From assembly GCF_004379255.2 (NCBI RefSeq), contig NC_056039.1, positions 23,139,883 to 23,203,882 of the forward strand: a stretch of 64,000 bases of DNA. The letters are read 5' to 3'. A model generated the notes under the pieces. The model searched no databases, was not told where the DNA came from, and worked only from the letters and a program-made list of their open reading frames with translations. The DNA comes from Salvia splendens. Its lineage: Eukaryota > Streptophyta > Magnoliopsida > Lamiales > Lamiaceae. The position numbers and the translations under genes are program-made. Every line of letters starts with the position of its first letter. Positions within the stretch are counted from its first letter, which is position 1. Of this stretch, positions 45,690 through 56,773 are shown piece by piece.

Positions 45690-45995
45690 CTTTCATCGTT
45701 CATCGTTCATCGTTCATCGTTCATCACCGAATTCGTTCATCACCGAATTCGTTCGTCACCAAATTTGTTCATCACCGAATTCGTTCGTCACCAAATTTGT
45801 TCATCACCGAATTCGTTCATCACCGAATTTGTTCATCCCCGAATTCGTTCATCACAGAATTCGTTCGTCACCGAATTTGTTCATCACTGAATTCGTTCAT
45901 CACCGAATTCATTCGTCACCGAATTCGTTCATCACCGAATTCATTCGTCACCGAACTTGTTCATCACCGAATTCGTTCATCACTGAATTCATTCA
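45690..45995 (+). repeat. 16-bp minisatellite TTCATCACCGAATTCG
   Basis: About 18 tandem units of TTCATCACCGAATTCG, with TTCGTCACCGAATTTG variants, following four TTCATCG units. Frames such as 45797-46177 are repeat read-throughs. A partly repeated block with TATGGTTTGGCATC follows to 46135. Confidence 0.92.
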
Positions 45996-46312
45996 TGGTT
46001 TGGCATCACCAGAACCCAAGGCATATAGCCCCAACAGACATCTATGGTTTGGCATCTATGTTATTGGCTATATGTGGTTTGGCATCACTGAATTCATTCA
46101 TGGTTTGGCATCTATGTTATTGGCTATATGTGGTTGTTGTTCTACATGATGCAACGGGTGTGATAGTGTTGAGGTGATTACCTCACTTGGATGATTTCTC
46201 TCGGCTTGTCGACTGCCACCCCTTGCTCCTCTCCCTTCCCTTGCTGGACTTTTGATGCTATGTGAAGTTTGTTGTGACGAAGTGGTGAGGGAGAGGAGGG
46301 GATGAGGGCAGT

Positions 46313-46319
46313 TTATATA
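46313..46319 (-). promoter_or_regulatory. TATA box of the reversed LTR
   Basis: The minus strand reads CTATATAAAC, upstream of a C/T-rich leader. The position inside the LTR-like insertion suggests its promoter. Confidence 0.5.
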
Positions 46320-47217
46320 GCCCTCACGTTTGGCACCATGCGGCTGCCCTCGGGGGCCCCACTTCTTTGAGTTACAAGCTCTATTCCCTTAGAAGTTTGG
46401 GTTAATGTGATGCTCCCAACTGGTGTAAGTTTGGGGGAGTGTGATTCTTGATTGGTTCCATCACTAATTTGGCTTGTTTTGGTGGGGAGTACGCTCTGCT
46501 TCATTTGGCTATTTGGGTGAGCTCATGATGTTGTCCTCACTTGTTTCCATCTCCAAATTTAGTGTATAGGCAGCAGGATACTTCCCCTAGGGAAGGCCCC
46601 CTTTTGCTTTCACTTGCTATTCCCATGTATAGCTCTTCTTATTGATTTTTGTGGTGGCAAGGGAACTACTAATTTGAGGAAATTTCTATGGCAGGTGGAG
46701 GACTTCTTGGAGGCGTGGCTGCTCCATGCTTGGAGCCTAGCACTTTGTGAAAACGAGGGGCAGGAATGGAGGATTTTCGTAGCTCACTCCCTTTGTAATT
46801 TACTATAATTAGGAAATCTTCTCCCCTTTTTTTGTGATGAATCTTGTAAAGTGGAAGCTTCCTTCTTTGTTTGTCAAGATAGGGGTCTTAGTGTAGTGTG
46901 TATTGACCCTTTCATTAAGTGTGATCAAGTTAAGGCTTGGCTCCTCAAGACCTCTTGTATTACTTTGCTATTTCTTTCTCATAAGTAGCCATGTATTATT
47001 CTCATCTCCATCATTCTTGTATTTATTATTTTTTTTGTACTCTTCAAAGTGCCTATCTAATAAAAGTATATCCTCTACTTTTATTCTTGAATAATTTTAC
47101 ATACACTTTGTTTCTCTCTACCTCAGTACAACTTATCTCACCATCGAAAATAACAACGGAAATTTCTACGTTCACACGCCTTCTAAACAAGAATTAGATT
47201 ACGTTAATAAATTCAAT

Positions 47218-48605
47218 TTGTCTCGAAGAAAGGAACGAAATTTCGGGGCGAAAGTGAGGACATGGAAAGAAGAGAATTACCGCGAAGAAGCGGATAACGT
47301 CCTCACTTTTAAAAGGAGACTGTGTGTACCAAATGATGAAGCACTCAGGAATGAGATCATGAGACGCCTTACACTGCTCATCCTGGAAGTACAAAAATGT
47401 ACTAGAACATGAAGAAACATTTCTGGTGGGATGGCATGAAAAGGAGCATAGTGTCGTTTGTGGAAAGGTGCTTGGCATGCTAGCAAGTGAAGGCTTTACA
47501 CCAACGACCCTATGGGAAATTGCAACCCCTTGAAATTCTAGAATGGAAATGGGAGCACATTGCGATGGATTTTGTGACGGGATTGCCAAAGTCACAACGA
47601 GGGAACACTGCCATCTGGGTGATTATAGATCGCCTCAGCAAAAGTGCCCATTTTGTACTAATCCGTATCACATATGGATCCGACAAGTTGGCTCAGATCT
47701 ATGTGCAAGAGATCATACGCTTACACGGCGTACCAGTAACGATCACCTCGGATTAGGATTCAAAATTTACTTCTAGATTTTGGATAAGCCTGCAGCGAGA
47801 GCTAGGCACCCGATTGAATTTCAGCACCGCATTCCATCCACAGACGGACGGACAGTCCGAAAGGACAATCCAGACATTGGAGGATATGTTGAGAGCCGTA
47901 GTGCTCGACCGTGGAGGAAACTGGGAACCAGTATTTCCACTCATAGAGTTTGCTTACAACAACAGTTACCAAGCAACCATAAATATGGTCCCATATGAAG
48001 CACATTATGGAAAGAAATGTAGATCACCGCTCTACTGGGATGAGGTCGGTGAGAGAAAAAATCTCGAACCGGACTCTGTGGAAGAGATGATTGAAATTGT
48101 CCGACAGATCCGGGAAAGAATAAAGGAAGCTCAGGATAGACAGAAATCTTACACAGACGCTAGCAGAACTGATATACAGTTCAAGGCAGGAGACAAAGTG
48201 TTCCTGAAGGTGTCTCCGTCGAAAGGGTTAACGAGATTCGGCGTCAAGGGCAAGCTAAGACCGCGTTTCATTGGACCCTATGAAATCCTAGAAACAGTCG
48301 GTCTTGTGGCGTACAGATTAGCACTTCCGCCGAGCTTTGGGAATGTGCACAATGTTTTCCATGTGTCACAATTGAGGAAATATGTGTTCAACCCCAAACA
48401 CATAGTTCACCAAGAAGAAATGGTGTTAGAACCGGATTTGAGTTATGAGGAAAAACCACAAGCAATTTTAGATCTAAAGGTAAAAGAGTTGAGGAATAAA
48501 GCTTTTGTGACAGTGAAAGTTCTATGGAAGCATCATGGTCACGAAGAAGCCACGTGGGAGCTTGAAGATAAAATGAAAGAGAAGTATCCGGAGCTTTTTG
48601 ATTGA
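47218..48605 (+). pseudogene. Gypsy integrase with chromodomain-like tail
   Basis: The zinc-binding region is frame-broken (EEADNVLTFKRRLCVPNDEA, then stops near 47410). The catalytic core is clear: IAMDFVTGLPKSQ (first Asp), VTITSD, TAG at 47755, DSKF (second Asp), and FHPQTDGQSERTIQTLEDML (Glu). After that one frame is open from 47814 to the stop at 48603. It includes the GPY/F-like GPYEILETVG and a C-terminal VLWKHHGHEEATWELEDKM resembling a chromodomain, typical of chromoviruses that target heterochromatin. TAG at 47755 and the earlier breaks inactivate it. Confidence 0.9.
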
Positions 48606-48637
48606 TTGAGGCAAAATTTCGGGACGAAATTTTCGTT

Positions 48638-48650
48638 AAGGAGGGTAGAT
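48638..48650 (+). other. Gypsy polypurine tract
   Basis: AAGGAGGGTAGAT lies just before TGTAATGACC of the 3' LTR. Confidence 0.75.
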
Positions 48651-48960
48651 TGTAATGACCGCCCCTTTTCTTATCCGATAGACGACGATGAAATCGAATA
48701 AATAATTTCAAATTCCTAAATTGGCCTATGAACGAAAGTTTTTTTTTAGTGTTGATTATTTCGTAAGGGGAAATAAAACCTAAAGTATATACGAACGAAA
48801 TAAAAAGAATTTTGCTTCCCAAATTAAACATTTCAAAATTAAACATCTCAAATTAAACATTTCAAAATCGTACAAGAAAGAAAACTAAGAACATAGAGTT
48901 CGTTTCAAAATTAAACATTTCAAAATCGTACAAGAAAGAAAACTAAGAACATAGAGTTCG
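48651..48960 (+). repeat. Gypsy 3' LTR, first 310 bp only
   Basis: It matches the first part of the 5' LTR (from 33640), for example CCGATAGACGACGATGAAATC and GATTATTTCGTAAGGGG. It then carries a local duplication of CATTTCAAAATCGTACAAGA and stops where a reversed LTR end begins at 48961. Confidence 0.85.
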
Positions 48961-49507
48961 TGTCACGACCGACCTTACTAAGGATAGTAAAGACGGGGAA
49001 CTCGCAACTAGGGGAGGAACTAAGAAGCGGGGAAGAAATGGGGGAAGCAATAAATGACAACATTTAATATGAAAACTCAATTAACTTGCAAAAGAAATAT
49101 TTTAGTCTATCGAATAGTTAAGCAGCGGATTAATGTCTCAAGATAATTAATGTCATAACATAGTATGGGGAAAAAAACAGAAGACTTTTAGAAAGAAAGC
49201 AATTTCAAACAAGGCAACGGAAATCAAGTATCTAGAGAGAGTCATAGGATGACGCCCATGTATGAAGACACGACGCATACGGGAAATCTTAAGGCTCGAC
49301 TCAACATCCACCGCAACATCATCGCTCAACATGCACATAGGGAAAACATATGCATGGCTGAGTACTTAATATACTCAATGGGCTTATGCCGAAAACATTT
49401 GATAAAAGTTATGTTATCCATACCATAGTGAACTCGAGTTTTACATTTAGAAGAGAAATATCAACGAGTATCATAAAAACAGTTTCATAGTCTGGCCAGA
49501 CAAAACA
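48961..49507 (-). mobile_element. Reversed LTR fragment, related to the solo LTR at 41801
   Basis: TGTCACGACCGACCTTACTA and the next 540 bases run parallel to 41801-42330 (for example AAGAAGCGGGGAAGAAATGG and ACTTAATATACTCA in both). Similarity ends after CTGGCCAGACAAAACAA. It is the 3' end of a minus-strand LTR whose remainder is absent. Confidence 0.85.
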
Positions 49508-49544
49508 AAGTTATGTTATACTGATATAGATTAGCATATTCTCG

Positions 49545-49825
49545 TGTCACTCTTAGTCGATTTGAAGGCCTCTCTAAGCATATAGATTCATTCTATTTGA
49601 AGGCCTCTCTAAGCATTTAGTTTCATTCTTTCCAATGTTATCTCTTGTGCAACTAAGGTGTTTTCTGTGATAGTTCCTAGTGCATAAATAGAGTAGAATG
49701 TACTTGGTCGATCTGAAGGTCGGGGGTGGTAGGTGGCGACTGAGTTTTTAACTTATAAGAAACGGGGGGAAGGTGTGGAAAACTGAAGGCACAAGTCTAT
49801 TTATTGGTTTTTGAGCTTGTTTCCT
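49545..49825 (+). repeat. Flank duplication, right copy (partner 33437-33639)
   Basis: Same order of blocks as 33437-33639, plus an internal repeat of TATTTGAAGGCCTCTCTAAGCA and an extra GGTAGGTGGCGACTGAG stretch. See the left copy. Confidence 0.85.
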
Positions 49826-50680
49826 GGTTGTTGCGCCTATATATTTATACTTATTTTATTCATTCTTTGCTGCCTTTTGCAGCTATTTATTAAATTGTTA
49901 CATATATTTAATTTTTGTTTGTTATACTGTGACTGACGTTTTTCATCAGTTTTTGCTACCTTGCAGCATAATTAATTAATACATACATAGCATCCTACTT
50001 TTCTTTGTCTCATATGCCATTTACAAATATGTGCAATATTAGTGTTTCTTTCATATATGTATACCCCATCGATTGTTAAATCTTGGCTTTTTTATATATC
50101 TGTTAAAATGCTTTTACAGGCTCTTTCCCAGTTACTTACTAGACACATTTCCTTTTTACTTTGGCATTCAGTTTGTTGTACTTGCATCTAAAAAGAAATC
50201 TTGGGCCTTGGAAGCTGGTTGAGCACTCAATTAGTGTCACGTAAGGATACTTTCTATGAGATTAGTGTTGCCACTACTGTGGCAGGGTGACTGATCTTTC
50301 TCATGATTTTAATATTTTTGCAATGCCGGAATGGAAATTGCAGCTTGTTGTTAATATGTAGTAAATACTTCAATTACAATGGATGAAATATAGACTGCTT
50401 CTATTTCTATATATTTGGTCAAGTTCCTCAGAATTTAATTTGACTTAACATCTCTTATATGCCAGTTAAGTAGTTGTATACATAGTCTACTATTTGAGTT
50501 TGTTATCTTTACCTGTCCGTTTGATGATTATGATTGATACAACAAATTTTGGTTTACAGAAGAACAAATTAGTAGCATTGTAAAGCACTATTCAACCTAA
50601 CTATGTTAGTTGTAATGTTACCCTATTATAATCAGTTTGTCTATAATGTTTATCCTTTGTGAATGCTTCTGCTTCACGAT
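49826..50680. other. Intron-like spacer
   Basis: T-rich sequence with no recognisable coding segment. It probably belongs to the decayed host-gene locus. Confidence 0.4.
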
Positions 50681-50683
50681 CAG

Positions 50684-51028
50684 TCATTAAACATCAATGT
50701 GTGACTCACCTTACGTGGGGAATTGCTTTACGAGCTGTTTTAGATGCTTTGAGGAAGCCTGCAGATTTAGAAGTTTGTTCATTTCTAGTTTATCCGTTAA
50801 TGTTATTATTGTGAATTTCAGCCTTACCTTGGATTTATGACATTATGATGTTTTCCTTTGAGAGTATGGCATTGGAGCAGTTTGTGGACCATCTCATTGA
50901 GTGGCCACAGTATAGAGAGGGCACTCAACAGTATTTCAATGGCTTATACTGAACCTGATGGTGGCCGTAGTGCCAATACTGATCACCGACGCGGTCATAT
51001 TCAATCTTCAGCTCCACATACAGAGGTA
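50684..51028 (+). pseudogene. NOT1: CCR4-NOT subunit 1 (NOT1)-like gene fragment
   Basis: The first exon-like piece (50684-50777) reads SVIKHQCVTHLTWGIALRAV then LDALRKPAD. The second (50862-51028) reads ALEQFVDHLIEWPQ, then jumps to IERALNSIS and EPDGG. These match successive blocks of plant NOT1, the CCR4-NOT deadenylase scaffold, as I remember it. About 20 residues are missing between WPQY and IERAL, and a long downstream part is absent. Introns are retained. It lies 240 bases upstream of NDX-like exons, although the two genes are not neighbours in Arabidopsis. Decayed fragment. Confidence 0.72.
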
Positions 51029-51265
51029 TTAAACATGTAATTTTATCTTCCTGTTAAGTAGTTGAACCTGCATATAAGAAACAAATGACTATTTCTTAGA
51101 AAACATGACAAAAGTGTTATCTCGATGTCATCATTCAAATCGTCATCCCACATGCCTATATGTGGCTTCTGGTTTCACCTTGTCTATGTGGTTGTGGATA
51201 ATACTTCTACTCTAAGTGATTTGCATGAACTCATGATCACTGCAATTTTGTCCTTTTGGTTTCAG

Positions 51266-52155
51266 ATAGCACGCCCACAATTTTCTCTGATCGGACCCAA
51301 CAACATATTGTCTCGATTAGCAATTCCCTCTTCTATCCCACTGCAACAGAGACCACCAAGTTCTCTAAGTGGGGCAATGGAGGCATTCTGATTCTGGTTC
51401 AGGCTGTCATGAACTTAAAGTTGTTGTCTCTGAAAATATTTCCTCACGCATGGCTGATATCTCCCGCCTAAAATCAAAAGCTTTATCTATTGTGAGTGCA
51501 CTTTCCAATTAAGATAAGTTGATATATGTCTTTAAATCATACAACTGTTGGTAAAGTTAGCACACCTTAAAATTTTTATGTGCTTGTACTTGTGCTTGGT
51601 GTTGTTGTATGAACAGACCCTTAATTCTTTAAATTAAGTGTGAATTTTTCTGCTGCAGCTTTTTCAACTCTGTGAAGCTTAAAGTGTATCATACCTGGAT
51701 GAGGTGCCAGCAACACAACAACTCAAGATATGGCACAGTCTATTGGACTTGAGGTATTGGTTTCTAAAATCAAAGCATCATACAGCTTTTGTCATAACTC
51801 TCAAAGAGATACATGTTCATTGCATTTGTAATCGAAAAAGATTTCCCGAACCCTTTTGATCTATTATTACAATTACATTGAAAAACCAACGAGTATGTAC
51901 TCTGAAAATAAACTGAATTATTTTCCAACTTTTTCTTGTGATTTTTAACTAATTAGTAATGCCTAGCCGCAATTGGGTCTATAACATTGTTTATAGTATT
52001 TACTGTGCAATAAGCATTGCAATATCTGCACTTTGAGAAAGATTTTGCCTGCCATACATATGAGCAGTTGTCATTTTATTCATTTTGCCTTATTTGGTGC
52101 TATCATGGTCATTTGTTTTGTATAGGTTCTTGCATTGCTGAAAAAATCTTGGTAG
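51266..52155 (+). pseudogene. NDX: Nodulin homeobox (NDX)-like gene fragment, second part
   Basis: Pieces with fitting splice borders are 51266-51491 (GGILILVQAVMNLK, then in another frame RMADISRLKSKALSI), 51659-51753 (LFQLCEA, stop, SVSYLDEV, then TQDMAQSIGLE) and 52126-52155 (VLALLKKSW, stop). They continue the NDX order begun at 28555-30062. The homeodomain part is not present. The stop and frame changes show decay. Confidence 0.68.
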
Positions 52156-52259
52156 AGATTCAAAATAGTTAAATGCTCCCTCCAAGGCAAGTTACTGGAA
52201 GGGGCAACTAGAGTTTAATACAAAGCTCTTGGCAGATGCCGTCTCAGATGCTTCAAATT

Positions 52260-55200
52260 ATCTGTCATTCATCATGAAGTGTGTTTATAGTGTTTGTATT
52301 TTATGTATGTATTTTGTGTAGTGTGTAGTGTGTAGTGTTTTTTTGTATGTATGTGTAAAGTGTGTATTTGTATAGTGCAGGTAGTATGTATTTTTCGTAT
52401 AGTGTATGTAGTGCAGTGTGTTCTGTTATGTGCGGACACTATGTATATTTTAAGTATAGTGTGTGAATTTTACGTGTAGTGTATTTTGTGTATAGTGTGG
52501 TGTGAAGTGTGTGCAATGCATGTATATTGTGTGTATAGTGTACATTGAGTATATTTTGTGTGTTATTTTTTTTAGTAGTGTGTTCAGTTTGTTTATTGTG
52601 TACGAGTGTATATTTTGTGTATAGTTTAAGTATGATGTACAATATATGTAGTGTGCATCTATGTTGGCAACACATGTATTTTGTTTATATGTGCGTGTGC
52701 AGCACATGAATTTTATGTATAGTGTGTATAGTATGTCTATAATGTCTTGCGTGTGTATGGTCTGTATAGAATGTGTGTTTGATAGTGCGTGTTTTTTTGT
52801 ATAGAAAGCAGCATGTGCGTTGTATGTATATTGTGCATGGTGTATATACTTTGTGTACAATTTGAACTTTGTGTTATGATGTATAGTATGTATATAGTAC
52901 GCAATGTGTATGAAGTGTGTGCTAATTTTTGTTTAGTGCGTAGTATGTTCATTTTATGTAGATATAGTGTGTATGTGTGTTTTATTTATATTGTCTCCGT
53001 GTATTTTATTTATACCGTGGTTAATATTTGTAGTATGTGCGACGTATGTATAAATTGTGTATTTTATGTGTGCATTGTATAGTGTATAAAAAGTGTATTT
53101 TGTCTATATATTGTCTGTAAAGTGTGTTATTTTTGTGTACTGTGTTTAGTGTGTTTATTTTGTGAATTGTGTACTAGTGTGTATTTTGTGTATAATGCGT
53201 GTGGTATGTGCAGTCCATTTAGTGTGTAGTGTATTTTATTTATATTGTGTTTGTGTAATTTATTTGTACTATGTTTAATGTTTATAGTATGTGGTATGTA
53301 TGTATAAATTATGTATTTTAGATTTACATTTGTTGTATAGGGTATATATATATACATGCAGCGTATGTATACTGTGTTTTTATAATGTTTATATTCTCTA
53401 TATTTAATTTGTGTATAGTGTGTATGTATAGTGATTATTTAATATGTATGTGTATAAAGTGTGTGTATTTGAGTGTTGTATATACTTTGTACTTTGTGTT
53501 ATGTATTATTTTTTATATTATGTAGTATGGTTATTTGTGTATAGTGTGTGCGTGTGTGTTGTATTTATTGTGTTTGTGATTTATTTATAACGTGTTTAAT
53601 GTTTGTAGTATGTAAGACGTATGTATAAATTATGTATTTATTTGTGCATTTATTGTGTAGTGTATACGTGTAAATTGTGTATTTATTTGTGCATTTATAT
53701 GTGCATTTATTGTGTAGTGTATAAATAGTGTATTTTATGTATGTATTTGTAGTGCGTGTGCTATGTGTGCGTGTGTGTTTTATTTATCGTGTTTGTGTAT
53801 TTTATTTATACTGTGTTTAATATATATAGTATGTAACACGTATGTATAAATTGTGTATTTTATGTGTGCATTTGTTGGGTATGTATCAATAGTATATTTT
53901 ATATATGTATTTGTAGTGTGTGTGCTATGTGTGTATGTATGTATGTTGTGCAAGTGTTTTGTATATTTTATTTATAGTGTGTGTAATGTTTGTAGTATGT
54001 GTCGCGTATGTATAGTGTGTTTAGAACATTTGTATTTAGTATTTTGTGTATAGTGTGTTAGTTGTTTTATATGTATTTGTTTAAAGTGCGTGTATTTGTG
54101 TAGTGTTGGTAGTGTATGTGTCTTGTGTATACACAGTATGTGTAATGTGTATTGTGTATTTTGCCTGTATTGTGTACTAGTGTGTATTTTATATATAATG
54201 CGTGTAGTATGTGCAGTCTATTTAGTGTGTAGTCTATTTTATTTATATTATGTTTGTGTATTAGTACTATGTTTATAGTACGTGTGGCACATATGTATAA
54301 ATTGCATATTTTATATATACATTTGTTGTATGGTATATAAATAATGTATTTTGTGTTCGTCATTGTTGTGTGTGCAATGTATTTATGTATTTTTGTAGTA
54401 CATGTGTTTTACGTATGTTTGTGTATTTTATTTATAGTGTGTTTAATGTTTGTAGTATTTGCCGCGTATGTATACTACGTGTGGTGGTTTTATAAGATTT
54501 GTATTTACTGTATGTATTTTGTGTATAGTGTGCGTATTTGTGTAGTGTATAAACTTTGTGTGCAATGTGCAGTGTGTGCTATGATGTTGTGCTATGATGT
54601 ATAATGTCTATATAGGGTGCATTGTGTGTCATTCTTTGAATAGTGTGTAGTATGTTTATTTGTGTACAGTGCGTGTGTGTGTTTATTTTTATTGTGTTTG
54701 TGTTTTTTATTTATACCGTGTTTAATGTTTGTAATATGGATCATGTATGTAATATTGGGTATTTTATTTGTGCATTTGTTGTATAGTGTATAAATAGTGT
54801 ATTTTGTGTTATTATTCATAGTGTGTGCTATGTGTATGTTGTGCACGGGTTTTGAGTAATTCATTTATAGTGTGTTTAATATTTGTAGTATGTAACACGT
54901 ATGTATAAATTATGTATTTTATTTGTGCATCTGTTGGGTAGTGTATAAAGAGTGTATTTTATGTATGTATTTGTAGTGTGTATGCTATGTGTGTATGTAT
55001 GTATGTTGTGCAAGTGTTTTGTATATTTTATTTATAGTGTATGTAATGTTTGTAGTATCTGCTGCGTATGTATAGTGTGTTTAGAATATTTGTATTTAGT
55101 ATTTTGTGTATAGTATGTTAGTTGTTTTATATGTATTTGTTTAAAGTATGTGTATTTGTGTAGTGTTGGTAGTGTATGTGTAATGTGTATTGTGTATTTT

Positions 55201-55786
55201 GTCTGTACTGTGTACTAGTGTGTATTTTGTATATAATGCGTGTAGTATGTGCAATCCATTTAGTGTGTAGTCTATTTTATTTATAGTGTGTTCGTGTATT
55301 AATAAGGTGTTTAATGTTTATAGTATGTGCTGACGTATGTATAAATTACATATTTTATATACATTTGTTGTATGGTATATAAATAATGTATTTTGTGTTT
55401 GTCATTGTAGTGTGTGCAATGTATTTATGTATTTTTGCAGTACGTGTGTTTTACGTATGTTTGTGTATTTTATTTATAGTGTGATTAATGTTTGTAGTAT
55501 TTGTCGCGTATGTATGCTGAGTATAGTGGTTTTATAAGATTTGTATTTTTTGTATGTATTTTGTGTATAGTGTGGGTATTTGTGTGGTGTATAAACTTTG
55601 TGTGCAATGTGCAGTGTGTGCTATGATGTATAGTGTCTATATAGTATGCAATGTAGTGTGTGTGTTTGTTTTATTTATATTGAGTTTGTGTATTTTATTT
55701 ATACCGTGTGTAATGTTTGTAGTATGGATCATGAATGTAAAATTGTGTATTTTATTTGTGCATTTGTTGTATAGTGTACATGGGCG
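52260..55786. repeat. TG/TA-rich degenerate tandem array
   Basis: 3.5 kb built from short words such as GTGTATTTTATTTATAGTGTG, GTATGTATAAATTGTGTATTT and TTTGTAGTATGTG. The plus strand is almost free of C. Many frames on both strands result from the low complexity and none is credible. A ~1,060-bp higher-order unit is superimposed in the right half. Confidence 0.9.
53800..55786. repeat. Higher-order repeat, unit about 1,060 bp, nearly two copies
   Basis: Landmarks repeat at +1,060: GTATGTAACACGTATGTATAA (53830 and 54888), GTATGTTGTGCAAGTGTTTT (53941 and 55001) and TAATGTTTGTAGTAT (53983 and 55043). From about 54120 the copies are offset by indels, but the same order of words runs on to about 54650 and 55650. 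Confidence 0.8.
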
Positions 55787-56665
55787 GATACACTAAAGAA
55801 AAGGGTAGGGCTTAAGCCCTTACCCTAAATGATTTTTTTTAATCTTTTCTACTTTGAATTTTTTTGAAAATTTTTGAAAACTTTATTAAGCCATTACAAT
55901 ATGGATGTTGTTGAAGACTAAATTATTGATAATTGAATAATTAGTGGGGCTGAATCAGAAAATGAAAATAAAAATTGAAGAGGAGAATGGATAATAATGG
56001 TGTTGCGCAGTGCTCTTGAATGAAGAAGACAACTTAAAAAAGGATAGTAATTATAATATTAAAATATTACTCCTTAAAAGTTCTTTTGAAAAGTACCGAT
56101 TACTTGCATCGAATAGTGAGCCAAGTTTCTTTTATAATTATTTAATACGTATCTCCTCCAATACGCCTCATTAGTAGTAAATTGAATATTTTAATGTTAT
56201 ATGCCTATTTTTATATATTTAGTTAATGATATGTATGATCCGCTATAAAAAAATAATGAAAATGAGATCGAGACAATTAATTAAAAAGGAACGGACTAAA
56301 ATAGAAAATTGGAACATATAATGAGAAACGGATGTGGTATAAATACTTTTTAAATTAAAAGTGTTGCATTTAAAAAGATTCATGTACGATAATTTACAAT
56401 AGTTAAATATTCGTCTGCCAAGTGATCGATGTCCCATTTTAATCTAGCTCGAGTTTTAAGAAATTATTTGATTTTGTAAAAAATGGTGGAAAAAGTTAGT
56501 GAAATTTAGATCCTATATTAATTTTGTAAAAGAATTTGAATGAGATGAGTTAGTGAAATCTTTGGTCCAATTGTTAAAAATGGTAAAAGTGAAATAAGAT
56601 ACGTATTTATTAGTGACAGATGAAAAAAGAAAAATGTGACATTTAATTCTAGGCGGAAGGAGTAT
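55787..56665. mobile_element. Insertion in the TG array, mariner/Stowaway-like ends in part
   Basis: The array stops at 55786 and resumes at 56666. The inserted right end, reversed, reads TACTCCTTCCGCCTAGAATT, like the CTCCNTCCGNCC ends of plant Stowaway/mariner elements. A second such end (GGAACGGACTAAAATAG) lies near 56287. The left end, TGGGCGGATACACTAAAG, belongs to another type. It is probably two nested small elements. No transposase is seen. Confidence 0.45.
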
Positions 56666-56773
56666 ATAGTAGTGTATAAATAGTGTATTTTGTGTTAGTA
56701 TTCATAGTTTGTGCTATGTGTATGTTGTGCATAGTTTGTGCTATGTGTGTGTTGTGCATGTGTTTTGAGTAAT
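56666..56773. repeat. Resumption of the TG/TA array
   Basis: GTGTATAAATAGTGTATTTTG, GTGCTATGTGTATGTTGTGCA and related words, as before 55786. Confidence 0.85.

Larger units (their letters stand above)
45155..47135 (-). mobile_element. Second reversed LTR-like insertion in pol (right end uncertain)
   Basis: It starts TGTCACGACCGCAC, like the solo LTR at 41801, and shares CTGCACA..ATGCAGGGCTAAGTAC and CTCAGTGGACAC with it. A minus-strand TATA box (TATATAA, 46313-46319) fits a reversed LTR promoter. A possible end is TACA near 47135, but no matching target duplication was found. The pol frame resumes near 47240. Confidence 0.6.
33640..48960 (+). mobile_element. Ty3/Gypsy element, Tekay-like chromovirus, with nested insertions
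   Basis: The 5' LTR begins TGTAATGACCGCCCC at 33640. The primer-binding site is at 37010. A pre-gag ORF, gag, protease, RT, RNase H and integrase with a chromodomain-like tail follow in plus orientation, then the 3' LTR from 48651 (same TGTAATGACCGCCCC start, cut at 48960). Nested in it are a MITE (37652-37915), a reversed solo LTR (41801-44635) and a second reversed LTR-like insertion (45155 to about 47135). All reading frames are broken. The gag-pol layout and chromodomain-like C-terminus place it with plant Tekay/Del elements. Confidence 0.88.

Noticed and set aside
45690..45995. CRISPR-like regular repeat
   Set aside because: There are no unique spacers. It is a contiguous 16-bp minisatellite in a plant LTR.
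52439..54864. Many 60-136 residue frames rich in Tyr, Ile, His or Cys, Val
   Set aside because: They come from the low-complexity TG/TA array, where stop codons are rare by composition.
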